NCBI RefSeq assembly: GCF_035492295.1
Contig: NZ_DATJJK010000021.1
Location: 1-64,000, forward strand
DNA from: Acidisoma sp035492295
GTDB taxonomy: Bacteria > Pseudomonadota > Alphaproteobacteria > Acetobacterales > Acetobacteraceae
Length of the DNA: 64,000 nt
Direction of reading: 5' to 3'
Below the pieces are notes generated by a model, which did not search any database, had not been told where the DNA came from, and saw nothing but the letters and a program-made list of their open reading frames with translations. Made by a program: the position numbers and the translations under genes. Position 1 is the first letter of the stretch. Each line of letters opens with the position of its first letter. Below are positions 43,662 to 52,108 of this stretch, piece by piece.

Positions 43662-46600
43662 GTGGAACGATCATCAGCGCTCGTTAAGCTGACGGCTGTC
43701 ACGGCGGGGCTTTCTGCCACGGACGGAACCTCACAGGACGATCTGTTCAAGGCCCGCTCTGCACTTGCTGCGAGCCTGTTGCACCACGCGGACGCCACCG
43801 CGAGATCAGCGCCGGGTCTTCCATCCGCGCCACCACGTGCGCCGTCGGCCCTCGATGCCGTCGCGCTCGGGCAAGTTCTGGATCAGGCGGCGACGTCGGT
43901 CCAGCCCGTACCACTTGCGGTTTTGCGTGGCCTTCCGGCGCCCGTCTTGGGAAATGCGGCGCTAACGCCTGCTGCTTCAACCGGGATGGTGCCGCGATCG
44001 ATCGGTCCATTCGCTGACGAGATCGGGGCCCTCCACTGGGTCGATACTTTCCCGCCGCTGAAAGAAGCGAGCATTTTCCGGGCTGCGACCGCCGCCCCGT
44101 TCTTTGTTTTGCCCTTGGCGATTAGTTCAGGCGCTGTTCCGAACACGCTCACGGTGGGAGAAGGCAGTCTCTGGATCGAGGCTAAACTACTGGCGGCCGG
44201 CGCGCCGGAAGGGGGCTATGCTGGCATCGCCATTAAGGGCGGAACCCTGACATTCTCGGCCGCTGCAACCCACCGGGCCGGCGGTCTGCAGGTTGCCGCC
44301 GCAACCGAATTGACACTTACAATCGAGCTTGGAGGCCAACCCGGACCGAGCGGCGGCTGCAATCCGGGCGCCGATGGTGGCGCGGCCGTCGCTGATATGC
44401 CGAGCCAAGTGACATTCGTCTTCACGCCGTCGGCAGCGTCGGTCACGGCATCCGGACCGGCGTCGGTAACCATCTTTGGCACCACTGTCGACTTGATCTG
44501 GCACAATGCATCTGCGGTCTATGAGTCCGCACTCGCCCAAATCCTGATCCCATTCACGCCGCGGTCGGCCCAATTCGCGGTCACCTCCGTCCTCTCCACA
44601 TTGTTCCAGCTAAGCGGCGCGGCGCCGATCACGTCCGCAGCCTGGGCCTTATCCGTAGTGGTCACCGCGCCGCAGCAGCTTAGCACGGCCGCGACCGCTG
44701 GGGCGCTCGCACTCGTGGTAGGGGCAGGCTTGCGCGCCAGTTGGACAGGGTCCGCAGGCGCCCCTGTGGGTATTAGCAGTGCGTTCCTGGAAGCCGCTGG
44801 CGGTGTGCTGTCGCTGCTCGGAACGATGAGCATCACCCGGCAATTCGGTTCTACCATCAAACTCTGGCCTAACAAACCAACCGGCACGCCGGGGAATAAG
44901 TTCTTCAGTACAGCCGGGTTTACGGTCTCGAACGGCGCGACACTCTACTACACTAGCATTGCCGCCTACGCTGGTGCCAAGCAGGTCGAAATTCTGTCCT
45001 GCGGGGCGCTGGTCACTGCGCGTATTGACCGACCCGTCGCCGCCGACGGCAGCCATCTCGGCCCGACCCTCCCGGGAACATTCGTCATCTACGAGACCGC
45101 CACCCGGCGTGGCGTCATTGTGGCCGGCGAGGTGGCCGCCTCAGCTTTACCCGCCAAGCCCATCTCACTAGCGCTGCGCAATGCGCTGTTGGTAACCACC
45201 CCGCCACTGCTGCTGATGGTGGCTGGCAGCTTCACCAATACGCCCGAGGAATTGACCGCCGGCGGATTACTGCTCGCGTTTGGGATGGAGGTGCTGCTGC
45301 CTACGTTGCCCGACCCCTATGCGGCGAACTTCCTCCCGCTGCGAGCGGCGTCGGCCACGGCAACGGGGACCACCGTGCCCGGGCGCATCTCGGGCCAGGG
45401 CGCTCAACTCTCCAACCCAGAGTTGTTGGCGCTCGTCACATGGAGCCCCGCCGAGGGCCCGCAGCTCACTTTCGGCGATAGCGTAGCGGCCGCCGGCAAC
45501 CTGGTGGTCCAACCTCTGAGTGCCTCTACCGTCGCGCCAACGCCCCCGCGCTCGACCGCCACTGCGGCCGCTCAGGATCAAGCATGGCAGAACGGATTGC
45601 GGGCGCTGTTCAACAGAAGTCTCGGCGGCCAAAGCCCCGAACTGTTCCTACTCGACGTGTCCAGCAATATTGACCAATTCGGTGTCGGGATTGCGCTGGA
45701 GCGCCCGGAACCAGCAGCCCTTACCCAATCAGGTGGCCCCCTGTTGTCGATCTCAGGTCTCGATCTGGTCGCCCCGAGCCGAGACCTGCGCGTGTTCACC
45801 GTACCGCCCGTGCAATGGGAACCCGTCGTCACCATACAGAACCCAAAGGTCCTGCCGTCGCCGTTCCCGTCACCCGTCGGCTTTCTGAACGATGGCGGCC
45901 CTATGATGCTCGGCGTCAACGACGTCACCTTGGTTGCCGTGGCGCCGTCGACACTTCTGAAACAAGTGTTGAGCGGCTATGCTGGCGGGAAGGCCGGATC
46001 CGCCGTGTTCCCCATGCCGTTCGGCATGATGGCGTTGGTCATTCTCCCAGAGCGTCCGCCGACGGCTCCCCCATTGCTGCAGCGGCCCGGCCTCGTGCAA
46101 GTGCGGCCGGCATTCCCTGCCAATTCGATGACCGGCGGAAACCAAATCAGTCTGACGGCGGCGACGGCCGGCTCCGCCATCGGACTGCCAGGTGCCACTG
46201 TGCAGTTGCGCAACCTCGTCGACAAGAATGCCAATCCGGTGCTGGATGATCGGCCGCCCCCGCCACCGGGCGGTCTGCAACTCAGCGTGCTCGGTCCGGA
46301 CGTCGATGAGATCTTCAACGCCAGCTTCGCGCCGGGTGCAGCTGGAGCGCTCGTGCCGGTCAGCCGGCTTGATTTCTCCGGATACGGCGCCTCAAGCTTC
46401 AGCGATTGGACTGACCCGGCTGCGGTTCCTCCTGCCGTGGTAAAGGCGCATTTTAATATCATGGTGGGTCGCACCAGCCGTGAAGTTGTCCAGGTAAAAA
46501 GCATCCTACACCCATGGGGTGCAATCGTCGTTCGCACGATCACCATCGACCGTCAGGACAACGGCCAGGTCTATCGTCGCGACAGCGGCTGGGTCGCCGC

Positions 46601-48515
46601 GACACCGGGCCTTTTCGAAACCGGTGGCATCACAGTGCATCCCGGGGCGATCCGTGGCGCTTACAATATCCGCCAGATCAGCGACACCAGTCAGAGCTAT
46701 GCCTCAGGTGCCGTGAAGCTTGTTGGCGTCTATTTCGATGCGGATCTCGATATTCCTAGCGCCATAAAGGGCGTGTCCCAGGGCAAGGTAGCAAGCACCG
46801 GCTTGTTCGGCTGGGTGCAAACGGAGCCCGCACACACTCCGTTGACGGCGGCGCAACTGGCAGCGCTGATCGCGGCGCAGGGGGCGCCGGGCGGTCCGGT
46901 GGATTGCGTCACGTCAATTGCAGGCACCGCGCAGACAATGCGGATTGTTCGCGTAGAAGTGGACAATGCTCCCCACCCGGGAGCTCCAGAACCACACGAA
47001 TTCTGTGTTGCGGCGCGAGGAAGCCTGGTGCTTCCGCAACCGGGAAATTGGAGTGTGCTTTCAAGAATTGACAAGATGAGCGAACCGGCCCCCGTGGACC
47101 CTGCCCGGGGGGTAGCATTAATACAGGAAGGCGTCGCGGGCGGCAGCGCCAGCACGATGCCATGGCGACTGGCGGAGCCGGCGGATCTTTGGACCTCCGA
47201 TTCTCCGTCGATGGATTATTGTCTGTTGCACGCGACGGACGCGACGCGGATTTTGTTTCCACGCCCTGCGATCACGTCGGGCGCCAATGCTTTCACCAGT
47301 GACCAGACGCCACTGCTGGCCGACGGGTTTGCACTGATGAACTCGACTTCGGTCTGCCCGAGGCAGGACAGCTGCCTCGCTTTCCCCGACGCAAATTACG
47401 CGCTCCAGATCGGCGGCGCCGGTCTTTTTACCCTGGCCAATGTTCCGGCATCATTCCCCCCAAGCATGCCGCGCCGCTCCCTTGCCGCCGACAGCCAGGG
47501 TGCCATCTGGTTCGAGTATTCGGATGCGGCCCAGACTCCCAATCCGACCCAAGTCTCGGTTGCCATCAGTTCGAGCAACTGGTCGATTGCGCTTTCGCCC
47601 ACCAATGTCAGGGTCGACGTAACGCCGTTCGACGGGCTGATGCGCACGGTCGGCAGTTTTGCCGCATCCAGCACCAGCGGCGTTTCGTTTCAAAACTCTC
47701 AATTCGTTCTCGGCTCGGTATTGCTCCCGCTCGAGGAATTGCTTGCCTTTCTAGCTGAACTAGGCTTTCCGAATCCGTTTGCCCTGGCGTTTTCGAATTC
47801 CGGATCCCAACAGGCCGTAAGCTATAAGTTAAGTGCGTCTCTAGGCTTTTCATTGCCAAGTCCACTAGTACCAATATTGACACCGATCCTGCAGCCACCC
47901 GCCCCGAGCACGTGGAAAATTGGACTTTCGGTAAAAACTGGCTTCGGCAACAGCTTGAGCGTCACATCAAGTTCGACAACGACCATCACCGAGCAGTGGT
48001 CGTATTTCTTCAACCTCGGCGGGAACATGCAATGGGCGGTGATCCCGGGCGTTCCCGTCTACGTTGGGTTCCTGTTGTCTTTCGGTGTGAGCCATGGATT
48101 TGCCGCCGGCTCATCGCCGGCGAGCACACAGGTTAGCTTCCAATTGGGAGGCATTGCATCGATAGGCGGCACTCTCATCCCCGGTGTAATTGCCGTTCAG
48201 GCGTCTCTGTCACTGGCGTTCAGCCTTTCAATCAGCTTTGCCTCGACCGACTCCGTTGCGCTGGGATTGATACTGACGCTTTCCGTGTCGGCGAGTATTC
48301 CCGCCTCCGGGAGCGCGAAAGGATTGTTCGCGATTTCCTTTTCTGCCGAGGCGAGCGGAAGCATCATTGACAACAACCCTTCACTGACGGACCTCAATCT
48401 TTCCTTGCAGGCGACTTTTGGTGTCTCGGTCGACGTGAGCGTGTGCTGGTTTATCAATATAAGCTTTAGTGAAACCGTCCAATACACGCAGGCATTGCCC
48501 ACGGTCTCCCTGTGA
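43662..48515 (+). CDS. Very large uncharacterised protein (about 1617 residues)
   Basis: I do not recognise this protein. A GTG at 43662 is preferred as start because GAGGAG lies 7 bases upstream; an in-frame GTG at 43620 would add 14 residues. There is no signal peptide. The N-terminus (about 1-120) is helical and Ala/Pro-rich; the middle is dominated by short hydrophobic beta-type strands. The last 220 residues (from about VSYKLSASLGFSL) alternate Ser/Gly with hydrophobic residues (LSVSASIPASGSAKGLFAIS and similar), as in amphipathic strands of a barrel or pore. Cysteines are few. The next giant gene follows after 23 bases, so both are probably co-expressed. Codon use appears less G+C-biased than in the flanks. 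Confidence 0.8.
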   Translation: MERSSALVKLTAVTAGLSATDGTSQDDLFKARSALAASLLHHADATARSAPGLPSAPPRAPSALDAVALGQVLDQAATSVQPVPLAVLRGLPAPVLGNAALTPAASTGMVPRSIGPFADEIGALHWVDTFPPLKEASIFRAATAAPFFVLPLAISSGAVPNTLTVGEGSLWIEAKLLAAGAPEGGYAGIAIKGGTLTFSAAATHRAGGLQVAAATELTLTIELGGQPGPSGGCNPGADGGAAVADMPSQVTFVFTPSAASVTASGPASVTIFGTTVDLIWHNASAVYESALAQILIPFTPRSAQFAVTSVLSTLFQLSGAAPITSAAWALSVVVTAPQQLSTAATAGALALVVGAGLRASWTGSAGAPVGISSAFLEAAGGVLSLLGTMSITRQFGSTIKLWPNKPTGTPGNKFFSTAGFTVSNGATLYYTSIAAYAGAKQVEILSCGALVTARIDRPVAADGSHLGPTLPGTFVIYETATRRGVIVAGEVAASALPAKPISLALRNALLVTTPPLLLMVAGSFTNTPEELTAGGLLLAFGMEVLLPTLPDPYAANFLPLRAASATATGTTVPGRISGQGAQLSNPELLALVTWSPAEGPQLTFGDSVAAAGNLVVQPLSASTVAPTPPRSTATAAAQDQAWQNGLRALFNRSLGGQSPELFLLDVSSNIDQFGVGIALERPEPAALTQSGGPLLSISGLDLVAPSRDLRVFTVPPVQWEPVVTIQNPKVLPSPFPSPVGFLNDGGPMMLGVNDVTLVAVAPSTLLKQVLSGYAGGKAGSAVFPMPFGMMALVILPERPPTAPPLLQRPGLVQVRPAFPANSMTGGNQISLTAATAGSAIGLPGATVQLRNLVDKNANPVLDDRPPPPPGGLQLSVLGPDVDEIFNASFAPGAAGALVPVSRLDFSGYGASSFSDWTDPAAVPPAVVKAHFNIMVGRTSREVVQVKSILHPWGAIVVRTITIDRQDNGQVYRRDSGWVAATPGLFETGGITVHPGAIRGAYNIRQISDTSQSYASGAVKLVGVYFDADLDIPSAIKGVSQGKVASTGLFGWVQTEPAHTPLTAAQLAALIAAQGAPGGPVDCVTSIAGTAQTMRIVRVEVDNAPHPGAPEPHEFCVAARGSLVLPQPGNWSVLSRIDKMSEPAPVDPARGVALIQEGVAGGSASTMPWRLAEPADLWTSDSPSMDYCLLHATDATRILFPRPAITSGANAFTSDQTPLLADGFALMNSTSVCPRQDSCLAFPDANYALQIGGAGLFTLANVPASFPPSMPRRSLAADSQGAIWFEYSDAAQTPNPTQVSVAISSSNWSIALSPTNVRVDVTPFDGLMRTVGSFAASSTSGVSFQNSQFVLGSVLLPLEELLAFLAELGFPNPFALAFSNSGSQQAVSYKLSASLGFSLPSPLVPILTPILQPPAPSTWKIGLSVKTGFGNSLSVTSSSTTTITEQWSYFFNLGGNMQWAVIPGVPVYVGFLLSFGVSHGFAAGSSPASTQVSFQLGGIASIGGTLIPGVIAVQASLSLAFSLSISFASTDSVALGLILTLSVSASIPASGSAKGLFAISFSAEASGSIIDNNPSLTDLNLSLQATFGVSVDVSVCWFINISFSETVQYTQALPTVSL

Positions 48516-48538
48516 CCCCATAGACAAGGCTCCGAGCA

Positions 48539-51500
48539 ATGAGCGCAAGCCCCGCTTTCAGACTGAGTGTCCAGGTTTTTCCGCAAAGCTGGGATGGCGC
48601 AAATCTGCGATTGCGCATTCTTATCCTGCCGCAAGGAGATCCGCTCTCTTCAACGCTCCCCGGTATTTTTCCGGTCCCGGACTCTCCCGCGTTCGCCGAT
48701 GCTCAGCCAAAATTTGTCGCGCAACTCATTCCGTCGTTAACCAGCCTGCCAATGCAAGCTTCGGTTAGTGCACAGGTTGCTCTACCGACCGTGGCGCCCG
48801 CGGGATCGCGCCCGCTATTTCAGCAGCTTGCTTCGGAATTCAACATCGTTCCCGATCTACCGGGCCAGACGCCTCGGCGGACGGGCTTTAGCATTAGCAA
48901 ATATCTTCCCGACAGCTATCGCAACGCGTTCAATTTTGATCGACCAAAGACTCCCTTTGCGGTCACGGACGATTCTTACCATTGCCTATTGGAGAACCTG
49001 CCGGCTAAGCTAACGCCGCAGGCGGCACCTCCCAATACGGTCAGCTGGGGACGCGTCCTTGGCTTCGCGTTACGGCAGCCTCTGGTTTCGACGGCGCTCG
49101 GGCTGCTTTACGAAGTCGATTGCCCGCTGCCTACGACGACGTTCTATGCCGACGGCGGCTGGATATATGTCAACCTTGATTCGTCCGGTGATTTCGCGCC
49201 GCAGATCGCCGCAAATTCCACCCTATTTCAATCTTATGCGGCCCGATTGCCGGTGCTCTCTGCGCCCCGGCCGCTCTTTGCGGCGGTGCTGTTCCCGGTA
49301 ACTTCGACTCCGCCATCCAGCTCATACGACTCTGTTTTTATAGAAGCGGAGGAGTATGATGATGGGTTCGCCAAGATCGTCCATGGGTCGCAACCAATTG
49401 CCCTCGATCTGCTTGACACATCAGGCGCCGGGTTGCCGCCGGCCGCGGATTACGGGCTGCGTCTCGGCTGGGATGATGAGCAGATCACGACATGGTTCAA
49501 TCGCCAGATCGATGCGACGCAAATCGACGCTCCTTTTGGCACAGCCGGATATTGTATCGATGTACGCCAGAAGGGGCACGTGCCCTGGAACTCGCTTTGC
49601 CATGTCACTGGTTCCTTGGCAATCGGCACTACCCAACTGGGGACGTTCGATGGTGAACTTGCATTGGAAACTCTTCCGGCATCCCTCGATCCGACATCGC
49701 CAACCGCCCTGTGGCTCTCGAGTTATTTCGCGCAGTGGCGGGGCGGCTCAGTCGTGGTCACTGATCCGATTGCTCTGAGGCTACACGGCACGGCGAACCC
49801 TTCGGTCGGACAAACCTATATCGCCGCACCGGACGCTACCGCGGTCCCTCTGCACTACGGGAAGAGTTACGATGTGCGCGTACGGCTGATGGACCTTAGC
49901 CGGGGTGGGCCAGGGCTTTCCGATAACGCTGTCAATCCTGGGCCCGCACCTATTGCGACCATTCCGTTTCGGCGGTTTGTACCATTCAAGCCGGTAACAC
50001 TCACCGATCTCGACCTTACAGCTACACCCGCGACCCCGCAGACCAGCTACCAGATTGCTCGCCCTTTGCTGAATTATCCGGCGGTGGTCTTTACTGGCTT
50101 GGCGAATGCCGTCGAGAGCCTGCTCGCCGATCTGCCAAATGCCATCGCGGCGGGGCGGGAAGCCGCATTGCCGGACCCTGATGCGATTTCGCTAACCATC
50201 CAAGTGCAAGTGCGTCAGCTTGTTAACGATGCCGAGATCTATGTGGAAGGGGATGACCCAGCACCGTACTCGTTGCTTTATCAGACAACTCGTGAGTTTC
50301 CCGCCGATTCATCTCAGCCGTTGCAACTTGACATCGCGTTCCAGGATGTGCCCGATATCGCTGCCTTTTCGGCCCAGCCTGCCGTAGGTGCGCTGGTGCT
50401 GCCGCGCCAGCGCGCCATACGGCTGGTTTTCAGCGCAGCCGCTGCGCCGGACCCGCAACTACTGTATTGGGGATCCATCGCCGCCACCGTCGGGCAGAAA
50501 ATTGAAGTGCTGACGGGGGCTTACGGCTTGGACGAGAGCGGCATCTTTACGCCGGAAATCGAAGCTAGCCGCATTTGCGGCATCATGCTGCAGCCCGACC
50601 CCGTATTGACAAGCAATGTGGCGGCCAGCTTGGATGTGTTGGGCCAGCGAGGCACAGCCCCTTATGACGTTTCGACACGCCTTGCCCTTAGTCTTGGGCT
50701 TAATGTCAGCGGCCTGACGTACACGGCCCAGGCCGGGGAGCGGATTCTCTTCGGCTGCGGTTCTACTCTCGCGAAAACGCTATCGCCTGACCATGGCAGT
50801 ATCACCTTCGCCACAAAAGGCGAGCTCACGCACCATTGGCTGATTGTCGTTTCCCTTCACCTTGCACGCGATTGGACTTGGGGCTTGCTGGCTCCGATCA
50901 GCTTCGAAATCAGGAATGCAGCCAACGAGATCGTCGGCACTATCGACATGACCATGTCCGCCAGCGCCGCGGCGCTTCAGGGTCGGGCAAGCCGGAGTGG
51001 CACAAGGCTGATTTTCTTCGATGCGATTGATCCCAAGCCGTCATCTGGGTCGTTTCCTGCGGAGTTGACACCATCCTATACGGTGACCCCGATCTGGCCC
51101 GCAGCTCCGGTGACGCAGGACCCGCCGCTGCAACTGCCACTGCTGCTGCCCGTTGCCGCCCGACCGATGCAAACCCCGCAGTTGGCTTCGGCCGGAATTG
51201 CTCTCACACCCTACGCGCCAGCAGCGGACTATTCGTTCACTAATGCTCGGCAACGCGCACTCTGGATTGAATTTGCGCAGCCCGTCGCCGATCCGGATGA
51301 CACTTACTTCGCTCGGGTCCTTTCTTACGCCCCGGATCAAATCCTGACCGGCGCACCCCTGGACAACGGGAACTCCGTCCTGACGCCTCCGGCACCTCCG
51401 CTTCCCATTGATCCCGAATTGATTCGCACCATTGTGCCCGGCCAATCGGATGACCGTTCCGGACTCAACGCCATGCAGCCACTGATTCCATCTCCCACAT

Positions 51501-52108
51501 CCGACGTGCATTTCATATTGCCATTGCCGACCGGTCTTTCCGTCGAAGCGCCGGAACTGTTCGGCACGTTCGTCTATGAATTCAGGGTCGGCCATTCTCG
51601 TCGATGGTCTACCGCCCAGGGACGGTTTGGGTCCGCGTTAACCGTGGCGGGCGTGATGCATCCGCCGCCGACACTGCTGGCATCCGTCAACAGCCTTCCC
51701 ACCAGTATCGGCGTCAGCGCGCCCTATGCGAAGCCTGTCTTCGGCGGCCGCAGCCTAATGCAGTCGCCTCCTCTCACTCAGCTCTGGGGTTTGCTTTATG
51801 CTCAGGTCACGCAGGCGGATGGCGGCAGCCAGCGCAATGTTCTTCTCGACCGCTTGCGGCTGGGCAAAAACGACAGGCGGGAACTCGTGCAGTTGATCGG
51901 CACTGACAGTGCCGGAGGCCTGTGGGAACGGGCAACCATCCAGGAAATCCTGGCCATGCTCGCCCTTCCACCGACGTCGCCACTCAGTGTCATCGTCGTG
52001 GAGACCTTTAAGGATGTCGGCAACATAGCGGATCCGCTTGGAGGTGACCTCGGGCATGTTCGAATTCTGCGCGTGTCTCCCCTGGCCGCTGTTCCGCCCC
52101 TTTGCTGA
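48539..52108 (+). CDS. Large uncharacterised protein (1189 residues)
   Basis: No family is recognised. It has no signal peptide and no strong transmembrane helix. The N-terminal third contains conserved-looking, ordered segments (WGRVLGFALRQPLVSTALG, LLYEVDCPLP, FYADGGWIYVNLD, LRLGWDDEQITTWFNRQID), and YGKSYDVRVRLMDLSRGGPG looks like a beta-sandwich strand pair. The rest is beta-rich with Pro-rich linkers (LPLLLPVAARP and others). An AAGG lies about 9 bases upstream of the ATG. It follows the 1617-residue gene by 23 bases; its TGA directly abuts the stop of the convergent 887-residue gene. Possibly an extracellular or complex-forming structural protein; this is speculation. Confidence 0.8.
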   Translation: MSASPAFRLSVQVFPQSWDGANLRLRILILPQGDPLSSTLPGIFPVPDSPAFADAQPKFVAQLIPSLTSLPMQASVSAQVALPTVAPAGSRPLFQQLASEFNIVPDLPGQTPRRTGFSISKYLPDSYRNAFNFDRPKTPFAVTDDSYHCLLENLPAKLTPQAAPPNTVSWGRVLGFALRQPLVSTALGLLYEVDCPLPTTTFYADGGWIYVNLDSSGDFAPQIAANSTLFQSYAARLPVLSAPRPLFAAVLFPVTSTPPSSSYDSVFIEAEEYDDGFAKIVHGSQPIALDLLDTSGAGLPPAADYGLRLGWDDEQITTWFNRQIDATQIDAPFGTAGYCIDVRQKGHVPWNSLCHVTGSLAIGTTQLGTFDGELALETLPASLDPTSPTALWLSSYFAQWRGGSVVVTDPIALRLHGTANPSVGQTYIAAPDATAVPLHYGKSYDVRVRLMDLSRGGPGLSDNAVNPGPAPIATIPFRRFVPFKPVTLTDLDLTATPATPQTSYQIARPLLNYPAVVFTGLANAVESLLADLPNAIAAGREAALPDPDAISLTIQVQVRQLVNDAEIYVEGDDPAPYSLLYQTTREFPADSSQPLQLDIAFQDVPDIAAFSAQPAVGALVLPRQRAIRLVFSAAAAPDPQLLYWGSIAATVGQKIEVLTGAYGLDESGIFTPEIEASRICGIMLQPDPVLTSNVAASLDVLGQRGTAPYDVSTRLALSLGLNVSGLTYTAQAGERILFGCGSTLAKTLSPDHGSITFATKGELTHHWLIVVSLHLARDWTWGLLAPISFEIRNAANEIVGTIDMTMSASAAALQGRASRSGTRLIFFDAIDPKPSSGSFPAELTPSYTVTPIWPAAPVTQDPPLQLPLLLPVAARPMQTPQLASAGIALTPYAPAADYSFTNARQRALWIEFAQPVADPDDTYFARVLSYAPDQILTGAPLDNGNSVLTPPAPPLPIDPELIRTIVPGQSDDRSGLNAMQPLIPSPTSDVHFILPLPTGLSVEAPELFGTFVYEFRVGHSRRWSTAQGRFGSALTVAGVMHPPPTLLASVNSLPTSIGVSAPYAKPVFGGRSLMQSPPLTQLWGLLYAQVTQADGGSQRNVLLDRLRLGKNDRRELVQLIGTDSAGGLWERATIQEILAMLALPPTSPLSVIVVETFKDVGNIADPLGGDLGHVRILRVSPLAAVPPLC

